From Gnetum montanum (lineage: Eukaryota > Streptophyta > Gnetopsida > Gnetales > Gnetaceae), in assembly GCA_015680685.1 (NCBI GenBank), contig MNCI01022155.1:97540-161539 (forward strand): a stretch of DNA of 64,000 nucleotides, written 5' to 3'. The notes below the pieces were generated by a model. It saw only the letters and a list, made by a program, of their open reading frames with translations. It ran no database searches and was not told where the DNA came from. Position 1 is the first letter of the stretch, and every line of letters begins with the position of its first letter. Below are positions 23,707 through 36,559 of this stretch, in pieces. A program made the position numbers and the translations under genes.

Positions 23707-24449
23707 GCACTATTTTCTAAGGTGACCTTTCTAATCATAATTCCAAGAAGTGACATTCTTATGATCCTTGGATTTACTTCTTTCCTTGGACTTAGGTTTT
23801 CCATGGCCCTGATTTGGTCCCTATTGAAGACTTCTACCTCTACCTTCATTACTTAAGGCAGAACCTAAAGATTAACCTGACTTCCTTTTATGTATATCCT
23901 CACTAAGAATCAGATCTCAAACTTCAGACAACTTCAATTTTTGATCTCTTGATGGACTACTAACTATAGTCACCATTGCAAACCAACTATCAGGTAGTGA
24001 TGATAATAAGATCAACACATTTGATCTCATCATCAAAGTTGACTTTTATAGAACTCGATTGACTTGTGATCACATTGAACTCATTAATGTGATCTATAAT
24101 CGATGCACCTTTAGACATCCTCAAATTGAATAATTGGAGCATTAGATATACCTTGTTTGAGGTGGATGGCTTCTTGTACATATTTGGTAAGGCCTTCATC
24201 AAATACTGAGTAGTCTTTTCATTGATGATATTGAATGAAACATTCCATGATAACATCAAACAGATCATCCCAAGAGCTTGGTGATCTAACAATACCCAAT
24301 CCTCTTTGCTCATATGATTTGGCTTCTTCCCTAAATAGCAGTTTGTGCAACTTCTTTCTCTATAGATAATCTTCAATTTGTATCTTCTAGAACCCAAAGT
24401 TTGTCCCATCAAACTTGTCAATCTTGACTTTCCCATCCTTAGATGCCAT
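23700..24449 (-). pseudogene. Gag of EC2
   Basis: Starts at the ATG at 24,449-24,447 (MASKDGKVKIDKFDGTNFGF) and continues in shifted frames through MSKEDWVLLDHQALGM, KALPNMYKKPS and FNLRMSKGASIIDHINEFN, the copia gag (UBN2-type) pattern. A CCHC knuckle near 23,755-23,710 is degraded (SWNYD-stop-KGHLRK-stop-C). Capsid protein of the element; non-functional here. Confidence 0.85.
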
Positions 24450-24478
24450 CACTTCTACTCATCCTTTGCAAACTTGGT

Positions 24479-24490
24479 GCTCTGATATCA
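24479..24490 (-). other. Primer binding site of EC2 (initiator tRNA-Met type)
   Basis: On minus, TGATATCAGAGC lies three bases after the 5' LTR end. One base differs from the common TGGTATCAGAGC. Confidence 0.85.
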
Positions 24491-24493
24491 GTT

Positions 24494-24741
24494 TGTTAGG
24501 AAACAAATCAAGTGAAAAAAAACAAGAATAAGAAAAATAAGCACACAAAACACATAGAATTTTTGTGGTTCAGCAAGATTGCCACTCATTGATGGCTACA
24601 CTAGAGTTTCATTATATATTTTGCAAATTACAATTACAAGAGAGTTTTGGAGCATTACATGAATATGCATCAAGAAGCCATTTGTAATCAAAACTGGCCC
24701 ATGACTCAATAATTTGAATTAGTCACCACATGACTCCAACA
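24494..24741 (-). repeat. 5' LTR of EC2
   Basis: TGTTAGGAAACAAATC to GACTCCAACA on +, 248 bp, similar to 20,459-20,669 and next to the PBS. Confidence 0.88.
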
Positions 24742-24962
24742 AAGTAGATGTTAAGGGTAATCTTCCCACTGATTCTTTTGAGGGTTCAAACCATAATATT
24801 ACTATTAAAGTATGTTAGAAACCTTAGTTTTATATTTATGGAGATGTTTTTCCCAACTTGAATGTAATTTCTTTTTCCATTTTCTTATGAAATCTAGGTT
24901 ACTTTTGCTCCTAAATTTTGATAATGTTTGTCCCACTACCAAGTTAGCATGTTGCATATTCT
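24742..24962 (+). repeat. Unknown repeat R, unit 1, right part
   Basis: Resumes repeat R after EC2 (AGTAGATGTTAAGGGTAAT) and matches 25,565-25,790 of unit 2, including the AAGTTAGCATGTTGCA end. Confidence 0.6.
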
Positions 24963-25977
24963 AGGCACATGTTGTGATTATTCTACTATCATAGTAGGGT
25001 CACACAACTACGATGCTATAGTTGGCTCAAGTGCTCATAGACAACCATGTGTTCATCACTTTTCTATGTTCCAACAAAACTTACAGTAGGCTAGGCAAGC
25101 CTAATTTCATTTCTGAGATTGGTTACTCATATTCTTGAAGCAAATGAAGCTCATGATGGTGCAATAATAGGCATAGATGCTATTGTCACTAAGTAACAAC
25201 AATAATCCTATGTAGTAAGTCATGTCAATGTCACTATCTATGAAAATAGTTGCATAACCTTAAAATGCATAGCCCAAAAACACAAAGTGATCACCATCAA
25301 GTTCCAAACCATGTCTACCATCATGTTAGAGCTTTTATGCCACAATAAGAGTATGATGTCCTTTCTTTTCCTAGTACTTTTCAAAGGTACATATAGACAA
25401 TTGCCTTAATGACCCCTTCATGAACAAGCTAGATGAAATAATAAAACATAATTGTGTTTTAGGGGATGCTATACCATTATTGTATTGTGGCCATGGCCAT
25501 GGGATTTACCCCCAATTTTTCTCCTCACAAAGGAAGAGAGGTCATACTTTTATGATAATTTCCTTAGAGAAGATATTAAGGGTGATTTCTCCATTGATGT
25601 TTTTGAGGATTCAAACTTTAATCTTATTGTTAAACTATGTTGGAAACCTTAGTTTTATATTGAAAAAGGTATTCATCCCCACTTGAATGTAGTTGCTTTT
25701 TCCATTTTCTTGTGAAATGTGAGTTACTTTTACTTCAAAGCTTTGATGATGAGTGCTTCACTCCCAAGTTAGCATGTTGCACTTTTATTCAATATATACA
25801 TAAGGTTAAATGATGAAAACATGTCTATAATTTGTGTTTAACATTGCATTTTAAGATGAAAGATTATGCTATGACAATAGCAAATCTATGTTTATTTGTT
25901 GTGGAAAAACATTACTTTGATTTTAAAAAATTATAGAGAATAATTAATTTAAGAACATTTTTATTTAATGACCCAAT
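24963..25977 (+). repeat. Unknown repeat R, unit 2
   Basis: Uninterrupted copy with a tail (about 25,790-25,970) that unit 3 shares. The + frame 25,452-25,649 reads LTKEERSYFYDNFLREDIKG and aligns with unit 3 (LTKEDRTSFYGNF). No known domain was recognised. Confidence 0.6.
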
Positions 25978-26850
25978 TGGATCTCATGATGGTGTTGGGC
26001 ATTGCAATATGATTTTTAGAGTACATAGAAGGTTTTCAGGCTAGGGCAACAATAACCATAGATGCTATTGTCATTGAGCAATAACAACAATCCTATGTAG
26101 TATGCCATGTCAATGTAATTATCTATGACAATAATTATATAAACTTAAAATGCATAGCTTGAAAACATTGAGTGATCACCATTAAGTTCCAGACCATATC
26201 CACCACCATGCTAGCACTTCTATGCCACAATAAGAGCATGGTTTGCTTTCTTTTCCTAGTACTTTCAAAAGGTACATGCAAATAATTGCCTTAATGACAC
26301 CTTCATGAACAAGCTAAATGGATTAACAAATATAACTATGTTTTAGGGGGTGCTATACCATTACTATGTTATGGCCATGCCATGGAATTTACCCTAATTT
26401 GGCTCCTCACAAAGGAAGATAGGACATCCTTTTATGGTAATTTCCCTAGAGTAGATATTGAGGGTGATCTCCCTACTGATTTTTTTGAGGATTTAAACCG
26501 TAATTGTATTGTTAAACTATGTTAGAAACCTTAGTTTTATATTTATAGAGATGTTCATCCCCATTCAAATGCAGTTTCTTTTCCCATTTTCTTATGAAAT
26601 CTATGTTACTTTTACTCCAAAACTTTGATGATGATTTTCCCACTATCAAGTTAGCATGTTGCATATTTATTCAATATATACATAATGTTAAATGATGAAA
26701 ATGTGTATATAATTTGTGTTTAACATCGCATTTTTAGAAGAAAGATTATACTATGACAATAGCAAATCTATGTTTATTTGTTTTGGAAAAATATTATTTG
26801 ACTTTTAAGAAATTAGAGAGAATAATGAATTTAAGAATATTGTTATTTAA
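25978..26850 (+). repeat. Unknown repeat R, unit 3, 5' truncated
   Basis: Starts within the repeat (TCATGATGGTGTTGGGCAT) and runs through the same tail as unit 2. The head of about 180 bp is missing. Confidence 0.6.
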
Positions 26851-27459
26851 AGATCCAACATTATATTTGTTTTATGAAAGTATATACCACTCCTACCTTT
26901 ATGCAAAATGTTGATCCTAATTTGGATATTCCATTGCTATAAATGGACATGATTAAGGTTATGTATATATTACAATTTACTTAAGATTAATGTCAATGTA
27001 TATAGTAACAACACTATTAATGAATATATAGGTGATTGTGATTATTTTTAAAACTAATATAAATTTTGAAGACCTAACATTATATTTGTTTCAGAAAAGC
27101 TAAATATCAATGTCATAGCCTGAGTAGATTACTACTAGATGGAGCAAGCAATAGTCTACAATTATATAATTTGTAGATGCAATGTGTTAATAAACCTAAC
27201 CATTCATATAAGATTGAAAGTCATTAGCTACAATTCATGGATCTTGATATTGATTGTGATGAGCTTCTGTAATGTGCCTAGAAATATCTATAAAAGAGTT
27301 ATACTAGTTGCAAATGGAGATTAGGATCCTAAAATATACACATTCCTTATCAATATATATCAAAAGAGAACACTGGAAATGGAAAGATTTTTATTACTAA
27401 AAATTATGAAATATTTTGTGTTTAGTTCTTAAAAGAAGGAGACAAAAGTGTGGATATAT

Positions 27460-27978
27460 TATTGTTGGGCACAAATGGTGTCAAATTCTAGGATGATGTA
27501 GAAGGAAACTTAGATCGTCTTATACTTATTTATGAAACTATAAGGGTTATGCTTATTGTAAATCTATGGCTAGAAGAATGATTAATTAATAATGCATTAG
27601 GAGTCATTAAGAAAATATTTTACAATTCCTACTGTAAATCCTAATAGCTACCATCGTATGTTATCATTGAGCTTGACTCTTACACACAAATATTATATGA
27701 TCAAGAACATTCTCGACAAGTATCCATTACACTAATCATTAAGGTTATTGTAGGCTTTCATTATATATAAATCGTAGGGCATGACCTTAGAGAAATCATT
27801 TGTAGATGTTGGTAGTAAAGAAACAACAAGGCTTATGTTTGTAGCAATATCTTGAGTAAAGTGTATTGATGGTTTGAAGATATTCCTTTCAAATTTCAAA
27901 GAAAGATACATTACGATATTAAAGGATTTTCACCTTCAAACTAGACTAGATGAAGAGTGCATTTTATCTAAGAAATAA
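27460..27978 (+). pseudogene. PIF1-like DNA helicase C-terminal remnant, possibly from a Helitron
   Basis: Largely in one + frame the sequence reads RVMLIVNLWLEE at 27,543, then LINNALGVIKKIFY and LPSYVIIELDSY. After a shift it reads IIYKS-stop-GMTLEKSFVDVG (27,755-27,815) and LMFVAIS-stop-VKCIDGLKI (27,830-27,885), ending near TRLDEECILSK. These match the last conserved helicase motifs of PIF1 proteins (the HKSQGMT and FVAISRVK blocks). Plant intergenic PIF1 remnants usually come from Helitrons, rolling-circle transposons; no Rep domain, CTRR end or hairpin was found, so a host PIF1 pseudogene is also possible. Stops sit at Gln and Arg positions. Confidence 0.7.
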
Positions 27979-29189
27979 TGATTTTACAATTTAGATGTTA
28001 TGCATTTTTACTATTATGATGTTACAAGATTTGCCATTATGCATTTTTTCAATTACAAATGTTTAAACATTAATTAGTCATGATGTATCTTAACCTATTT
28101 TTAGTCTTTGAATAATTAATAGTATGGTCTTATAGTTTACTATATTTATGATTTAGAGGTTCATGAATTGTTATTAACTTTAGAAAAATAATCTATAACT
28201 TAATAACTGCTTTCAAAAAATTGGATTGATGTATTACCATAGTTAGAATCTTTTTAATTTCTTATGTTTAAATGATCTTTTTAAGTGACAATTGATGATC
28301 ACTACTTTATTTATATATTTATAATATATAGCTATAATATATTCAAGATACTCTTCTTCGTTAACAAGTTATATGGTATTTGAATTAAATATTTCATGAC
28401 TTTTGGATGAAGAATAAGATTTATGGATTATAATTTTCATGACTTTATGACAAAGGAAAAGATTTATTTATCAAATTTTTCATAATCATGGGATCAAAAA
28501 TAAAGTTTTTGCATTATGGATCATATGTTCTTACTCAACCAAATTTGTTTTTTTTTTCATAGGCTCTCATAGCCATTGCAAATTCACTTGTGAGTGGGAA
28601 CATACAATACATGATGCACATATTTTATTCTTGATTCCATGATTATGAAAAATTACATAAACAAATCTTATTCTTTATCCAAAATTCATGAAATATTCTA
28701 TTCAAATACCTTATAACTTGTTAATGGAGAAGATTCTCATGGCTAAATTATAAATATATAATTAAACTAGTTGAAATTTTCATGATAGAGACGTAGGTTA
28801 ATTGAGCAATTAGAATCTTATAACATAATGATGCCAAAAATAGAAAAACCTAAGAGATCTTTAGTAAACAATGATCTTCAATAGAATCTATTAATACCTA
28901 GCTTGGAGTTACCAGGTAAATTTTGTAGTTTTAACTTGTCAAACTTCATGGGATATAATAATTTTTATGTAGTTATAAACTATCTTGGAGGAATAAAGAT
29001 GTTGTTTCAAGTGTTGGGTTGTAATTCTTATGAGTATAGTCAATTGACTACTCATGAACTCAAAGGTCCAACATGGTATTAATGGATGTACAAACAAAAT
29101 GATATACAATAAGCAAGATTATTAAAACAACATTTGGACTAGAATATATTTGAACATGCATTTTGAACAAGAGATATACTAGACTCACT

Positions 29190-29460
29190 TTAGTCTTCTC
29201 GATATGAACTACCAATTCTTTGTTACAATTATGGACAATTTTGGCATTTTAAAGATCAATATCCTACAATTGTTACCTATTTTGAACATCGATATCCTAC
29301 ATCTTTTACTTGTAATCAATCAAAACATGGCCAAGGAGATTGTCCAACCTATTGTAAATATAGATAATTTAGGCTTCTTGAACATGATACTCCTACATGT
29401 TCTACTTGTAAATAACCAAAACATATATAACCTAATTCTCCGATCATAGACAATGTCATG
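29190..29460 (+). pseudogene. Possible zinc-knuckle (gag-like) remnant
   Basis: One + frame reads CYNYGQFWHFKDQY, which has the CX2CX4HX4C spacing with Tyr at the second and last Cys positions. More Cys-rich sequence follows (TSFTCNQSKHGQGDCP, TPTCSTCK). This could be an old gag or LINE ORF1 knuckle series. Evidence is weak. Confidence 0.35.
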
Positions 29461-31254
29461 AGTCAAGATAATACCATATGAAGATCATCAGGTATGTATT
29501 AAGATCTTAAGAGATGACTCTAAGTTTCTTAAATTATTTTCATGTATAGATTAAAGACCTGATCATTATTTTGTTGACTTATAGCTTTTATTACTTAAAC
29601 ATATGAATGTAAGAAATATTTTCACTATTTCTTTGGCAATTTCCCAACTAAATTATTAAGTAGAAAACAAATCATCTAAGTAAGAGACTAAAAACATTTG
29701 TAATTCAAAGTACTAAACTATCTTGAATTATTTTCAAGTATGATTAAAAAAATATAATCATTATTTTGTTGATTTATTACTTTTACAATTGGATATAACA
29801 TTTTCTTTCTTTTCTTAATTTTTTAGAGTCTACCAAATAGACCATAAAGCAAGAAATAAAAACTCTAATTAACAAAGCATCAATAATTAGAGGTCAAATG
29901 ACTCAAAGTTTTTTTTAATAAATTTTTGATATTAATAAAAAAATAAATTATTATTAATTTATTAAAAATATTTTAGTACTTTAATAGAACACTATAATAC
30001 TTTTATACACATTCTTTAGCACCTCAACAAATAGCTATTAAAGTAGCAAATAAATCAAAGAAAAAAATATACAACAATTTCAAGTCAATAAAATAGTAGT
30101 AAATTTAGTGAGAAGAAAAATAATCAAGAACAAAAAAATCAACTAACAAAGTAGTGATATCACATGCCAAAAAAATAATGTAAATTACATCAAAGAAGTT
30201 AATCAAGTACACATTTAGTATAATTTTTGAATTTACATACTAAATAATATTTATAAAATTTTACTTTCTATTTACTTCTTATACTTAATTCATGATGTCA
30301 GAATAAACAACATATTTACAATTTATAGTAGAATTAGGAATAGATAGTCCAAATCCAAAGCTAAAGCTACAATAATAAATTATATAATTGGTTTAGTATC
30401 ATGATAGAATGACACCTACAAGATCAACTATGTCTTAAACAAATGATAAAAAAGGAAATGCTCATAAAGTAAATATAAATTTCAATTTTACCTATACTAA
30501 AATGTGTACTATATATCTCATTTTGAATATATTAATATGCAATAATATTTTACAAATTTGTGTACCTAATACACCTTCCAAATTCCAAAGAAAAAGCCTG
30601 GAATCTAAATTTGAACATGATACAAATAAAAGCTACACAACATCTATGTCTATGACAAAAACATAACATGAATGTGTTGACTCTATGCATTAATTAAAAC
30701 CATTACATAAATATTGCTATAGCTATCTAATTATTTTACTTATTTTGGAATTTAACATTATTGTTACATATAATGTACATAAAATTAACTTTTTCAAAAA
30801 CTTTGTTATTTCAAAGCATATAACTTAGACTACACAAATTATTTACAATAACTGAAGATATTTATAGAATTGTTTACTATTACATATACTAAAATTTCTT
30901 GATTTCGAAATGAATCCCATTAATATTAAATGAAACGTATATAATATTATCTAGAACTATTAACCCTCAACTTTACATTGTATAAGAAATCCAAAAAAAT
31001 TATAGTTACTTGAAAAAAAAAAGTTTCTATTAATTACAAAATAAAAAATCCAAAACATTTTAAAAAGTAATATATAGTCATTAAACACTTAAATGTATTA
31101 TGTGCAGAGTTTGAAACTTAACTCATTATATAACTCATGACTTTCTAACTAAATCAATTAATATTTTCTCAGGGAAAGTTCATACATTGAAAACACTAGC
31201 AATAAAAATATATCCAAATCATAATTCCAAAGAATTCATCTTCTATCAAAGAAA
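29461..31254. other. AT-rich stretch, nothing recognised
   Basis: No coding, LTR or RNA signal could be supported. The same holds for most of 27,980-29,190. Confidence 0.5.
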
Positions 31255-33080
31255 ATTAATATTAAACTTGAGTTTAGTAGAGCTTTGCAAGGAAAAATGA
31301 AAAAATTTAAGATGCAATGACTAGATGGAGAGGGTAACTAGGTTAACATAATTTTTTAAAATTAGTTTTCTTTTGGTTAAAGAGACTACATGATGAGGGA
31401 GTTGAACTAAATTCTTTGCAATGTTGATGATGCTAATGTTTTCACATTACATTATGAAACTTGATTGGCTTTACTTGTAATCTTTTATGGTTTTATTTAT
31501 CCACATAAGTTGGTTACAAAAACTCCCTCTAGTAATGTATTTAATTTTAACAATCAAAATAGAAGTAGTGCATTGGTTTTTACTCATCCATATAACACAA
31601 TAGTCGCCTAAAAAATAACTACCACTAGTGCTTTCTCGATCATTAATGATCCTACCCAATTTATATTAGTATTTCCCATAATATCAAAGCATGATCAAAC
31701 TTAGGTGACATCAAAATACAAATTTACTTTGATATTATTTTTTCAAAATTCATAAAAATTAAAGATTTAATGTCCACCATTATTAGAGTATCATTTATAC
31801 TTGATGAATCAACTTAAGTTGTGTCCTATGTCAAGTGTTAATTTGTAAGTCATTTATCCTTATGGTTCATGTAGCTAGTGCCAAATGCAAATTCTTTACT
31901 GAAACTAGAAAAAAAATTCAAAAGAAAATAGATAAAATTTTCTTATTTTTTATTTTTTAAATTGATAAATAGATGTATTTTATAATGGTCCTAATTGTTA
32001 GCTTTATATTTAATTTTAGTTATTATTTTTAGTGGGGATTGTCTCTTCAATATCCACTAGCATTACCCCATTAATTTTGCATAAATACCAAGGCCATTTG
32101 ATGATGTAGAGTATACAAAAGTGGAGCAATATAACAATTATATGAATTTACACTCTTTTTCTGTTCCTTTCTTCATAATTTTCATTATTTCTATTTTATT
32201 TTGATTATATTTCTTCAATTCTTTTAAATCGAAGCTTCACAGCTATCTCCTACATTTTCACAGATTTACATTCTTAATCACAAATCATTCATGTTAAAAT
32301 TTATGCTACGTTGAATGAAAATTCAAGAAATTTTCATCTTTCAAATTGAAGTTGAATCATAATTTATATGTTTTGCATTGTTATGAGTTTTTCTATCATC
32401 TAATTAGAAGTATTTCACTCCTAGGTTATTCTTCTTCTCAAGGAAAATCCAACTATATAAAATTTATTAGAATCCAAGCTTACAATCCCAAGATGTTTAA
32501 GTTTTCTAATCAATCAAGACTCATGGTTAAGTCATATTATTACAAATAAATGAACCTGAAGTTCACCATGACTTGTGATACTTTAGAAATCAACTTTTTC
32601 TAGACCATGACCTATTGTCCTCTTATAGTGAAATACCAAAACTTACGGTAAACTCATTGTGTTAGCCATGACTTGTGATTAACTTATCATTGCTCAGAAT
32701 GATCATTCAAGGTTCATGCCTAAATTATGGTAAATCTTACCAATAAGGAAAATTCACCATGACTCATGGTATGATCATGAAGAGCATCAAAATTCAAGTG
32801 TAACTTGTGGTAAAGAACCACATCTTATGGTTTATTCATGGTATCCTCAAGATATATTCTCACTCTATTTTTAGCCACCATGACTTGTGGCTAACTTGTG
32901 CTGTAATACCAAAACTTGTGGTAAGGTCACAATATAGAGATCATGAATTCTACTCTAATACCATGACTTATGGTAAATTAAAATTTTCAAAAATTTACAA
33001 AGTTTGATCTTATTTCATAGTCTTAATTTCTTTTAAAGCTACTACATGATCAAGGTGTTGAATTGGATTCTTTGAAATGT
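31255..33080 (-). repeat. Chimeric repeat unit U1 (gypsy protease end, copia RNase H, unknown tail)
   Basis: Minus-strand 31,659-31,471 reads INDRESTSGSYFLGDY, a copia RNase H fragment. Just to its left on + (31,255-31,300) is a scrap of family G protease. To the right follow an AT-rich block and a cluster of ACCATGACTTGTGGTAA-like motifs (32,510-32,975). The order repeats in U2 and U3. Confidence 0.65.
32510..32975. repeat. Near-palindromic ACCATGA/TCATGGT motif cluster in U1
   Basis: Many irregularly spaced copies of motifs such as ACCATGACTTATGGTAA and CCATGACTTGTGGCTAA, which are close to their own reverse complement. A second cluster in U2 lies at about 34,350-34,830. Seen directly; role unknown. 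Confidence 0.7.
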
Positions 33081-34905
33081 TGAATGAGACTTCTTAGGAT
33101 TATAGTGATAGCAAGAATAAATACATACACTACGCATGATGTCTAGTCTACTAATGATGGAAAGTTCCCCTTTCTAGTTGTCCACATGGGGCACTAGGAA
33201 ATTGATAGGATATGATCAACCACTAATGGTGGTCACAATATCTTCTTTCAATCCCAAAGAAACGATGATAAACTAGTATGCCAACTCCAACATGATGCAT
33301 TTTTTAAGAGGTGGAAGGTTTCAAGATTTTTACATCTCTTATTAAATCAAATTGGCTCTGGAACTTGATTCTAATAGAGATTTACAACATAAATGAAACA
33401 AATTTTGGATGCAATGACTAGATGGATAGAGTGACTAGGCCAACATAATTTTGAAAAATTAGTTTTCTTATGGTCAAAGAGACTGCATGCTTGGGGCACT
33501 GAACTAGATTCTTTGCAATGATGATGATGCTAATGTTGTCATAGTACATTATGATATTAGAGTAGCTTTTGTTATAATCTTTTAAGTTTGATTTATGCAT
33601 ATGATTTTGAGCATAAAGAGTCCCTCTAGTAATGTATTCAACTTTGATGATCAAAATAGAAGATGCACATTGCTTTTATTCATCCATCTAACACGAGAAT
33701 TGTCTAAAAAATAGCAGTAACCTGATACTACAAATATTTTCTACTAAGAGCTTTAGTTTGAAATGGAGGATGTGAGGGAGGAGATTATGTTTAGTATGGT
33801 ATTTTTTTATAATGGTATTTTATAATTGTCCAAATTCTTAACTTTTTTCTTTAATTTTAGTTATTATTTTTAGCAAAGATTGTCTCTTTAATATCCCTAC
33901 CATCATCCCATTAATTTATCATAAATACCAAGGCCATTTGATGATGCAAGATTTACAAAAGTGGAGCAATATAACAATTATATGAATTTCCACTCTTTTT
34001 AATTCTTCTCTTCATAATTTCTATAATTTATATTTTTTTATCACATTTCTTTAATTTTTTTAAATTGAAGCTTTAAAGCTATCTCCAAAATTATTAGAAA
34101 TTTTCATTCTTAGACATAAATCATTCACATCAAAAATTTTTGCTAAGTTGAATCAAAATTCAAGAAAGCTTCATATTTTAAAATAAAGTTAAATATTCAT
34201 TGATATACTTCACATTATTATGAGTTTTTTTTGTCATCAAATTAGAAGTATTCTAGTCCTAGGTTATTCTTCTTCTTAAGGAAAATCAAACCATATAAAA
34301 TTCATCAAAATCCAAGCTCATGATCCAAATAACTTCAAGTTTCTCTTATCAACCATAACTCATGGTCAAGTCATGGTATTGTAGGTAAAAGAACCAAAAA
34401 TTTACGATGACTCATGATACTTTAGAAATCAACCTTTTCTAGACCATGACTAGTTGTCATCTCAGGGTGAAATATCAAAACTTATGATGAACTTGTGATG
34501 TCAATCATGACTCATGGTTGACTTATGATTACTCAAAATCATCATTCACGACTTATGTGTCTACATCATGGTAAATTTCAACAATTAGGAAAATTCACCA
34601 TGACTTGTGATGTGATTGTGAAGAACATCAAAATTTAACCATAACTTGTCGTAAAGGACCATGTGTTATGATTTTTTCATGGTATCCTAAGGATATATTT
34701 TCTCTTTATTTATAGCCACCATGATCCATGGCAAACTCGTGCTATAATACCATAACTTGTGGTAAGCTCATGGTCTAGAGACCATGAGTTGTGCTATAAT
34801 ACCATGACTTATGGTAAATTAAAGTTTTCAAAAATTCATAAAGTTTGATCTCTTTTCACAGCCTTAAATATTTTTAAAGCTATTGCATGATCAGAACATT
34901 AAACT
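33081..34905 (-). repeat. Chimeric repeat unit U2
   Basis: Copy of U1 with a longer gypsy protease fragment (33,090-33,400) followed by copia RNase H (33,654-33,418: KVEYITRGTLYAQ, YSNIIMYYDNIS). Relative to U1 about 250 bp after RNase H are missing. The AGTGGAGCAATATAACAATT block is at 32,112 in U1 and 33,960 in U2. Confidence 0.65.
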
Positions 34906-35640
34906 GGATTCTTTAAAATGTCAAATGAGACTTCTTCGGATTATAGTGATAGTTAGTAACAATAAATATACTAAGAATGATGTCTATTCTACTAATGATG
35001 GAAAATTCACCTCTATAGTTGTTCGCATGGGTTACTAGGAAATTGGTAGGGTATGACCAACCACTAATGGTGGTCATGATATATTCCACCAATCCAAAAA
35101 AATAATGATAAAATAAAATGCCAAGTCTAACATGATATTGCATATTTTAAGAGATAGCAGGTTCCAAGCTTTGTCCATCTCCTATTAAATTAAATTGACT
35201 CTAAAACATAATTCTAGTAGATCTTTGCAACAAGAAATAAAAATTTTGGGGTATGATGACTAGATGGATATAGTGATTGGTTGATATACATTTTTAAAAT
35301 TAGTTTTCTTATAGTTAAAGTGACTACATGATTGAGAAGTTGAACTAGATTTTTTGTAATGTTGATGGCACTAATGTTGTCATAGTACATTATGATACTA
35401 GATTATCTTTGCTCATAATATTTTAGGGTCTAATTTATGCACATTAGTAGCTCTCTTTGGTAATGTCTTCAACTTTAGTGATGAAAATAAAAGTAGCACA
35501 TTAGTTTTTTCTCGTCCATCTAACATAAAAATTACCTTAAAAATAGAAGTAACTTAACACTAAAAAACTTTTTGGTTGAGACCTCAAGTTTGAAATGGAA
35601 GAAGGGGAGGAGGAGATGGTGTTTTCTGTAGTTTACTTTG
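34906..35640 (-). repeat. Chimeric repeat unit U3, truncated
   Basis: Holds the gypsy protease fragment (35,143-34,913: SGWSYPTNFLVTHANNYRGE, close to family G protease at 58,339-58,545) and decayed RNase H (about 35,250-35,560), then ends. Confidence 0.65.
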
Positions 35641-36559
35641 AATAAGGTATTTTTTGTAGTGATCTCAATATGATCTTATAAGTCATCCTCAACGTAGCAT
35701 CTACTTTAGAGATAACACTAATTTGGATTGATCCTTCTAGGCTATACACTCTTAGCCATCAAGTATATAAATTAAATATAATCTAGTTTAATACTATCAC
35801 TATCCTCATCATGAACCTTCTCTTTTTAATTCTATTTTTCTCTATTATTTTGCATATATTTATGGTCAATTGTATTGATGTATGTACCTTGACATAGCTA
35901 CATTGATGTAGTGGTAATAAATGCCTATAAATATGAACCCACATACTATATTAGTGGCATCAATTAATACATAGGTAGTATAACTCTATTAGTTTATTTT
36001 CTTGAATTCTAGTAATAGTCATTAAGCACTTGCAACATAATTTAAAGAAGTTGTATGTATTTATTATTTGAGTGCATTGTACCTAGATATTTTGAATGAT
36101 ATTAATAATGATTGAGATTGTTTCATTCTATTTCAACATTATAACTTATCTTAGATTTTACTTTATACATTCTTTACTTTTTCATGCCTAAAAATTAATG
36201 CTTACTTTTCAATGCACTTACCTAATAATTTAGTTTCTTGATGTATAACAGACATGGTAGAATGAGTACAATGAGTTTTGAATACATAACATATTTAGTA
36301 ATCCTAGTAATGCTCTTATGTACCGGGAATTAAGAACAAATATTAATAATCTTGGCTAGTTTAAAATTTATTTATTATTATTTAGAATAATTACATTAAA
36401 TCTTTATATTTTAATATTTTTCAAATAATGGCCACAAAAACATCAACATCATGTGCTCTTGTTGTACATAATAATATGCATTAAGAATGATCATAAGTAT
36501 AACTAAAAAAATAACGACCTATGATCACATGATCAACCATCTAGAAATCCTACTTGTGT
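35641..36559. other. AT-rich stretch, nothing recognised
   Basis: No supported feature. Short frames here show no domain. Confidence 0.45.

Larger units (their letters stand above)
20459..24741 (-). mobile_element. Ty1/copia element EC2 with two LTRs
   Basis: Both LTRs, a PPT and a tRNA-Met-type PBS are visible, and copia order gag-protease-integrase-RT-RNase H is kept on the minus strand. Terminal sequences are TGTTAGG and CCAACA on +. Flanks are TAGCA and AAGTA; comparison with uninterrupted repeat copies suggests an original TAGTA site. Coding parts are broken by stops, the gag zinc knuckle and three catalytic Asp are mutated, and most of RT is replaced by a tandem array. It is a dead copy. 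Confidence 0.9.
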
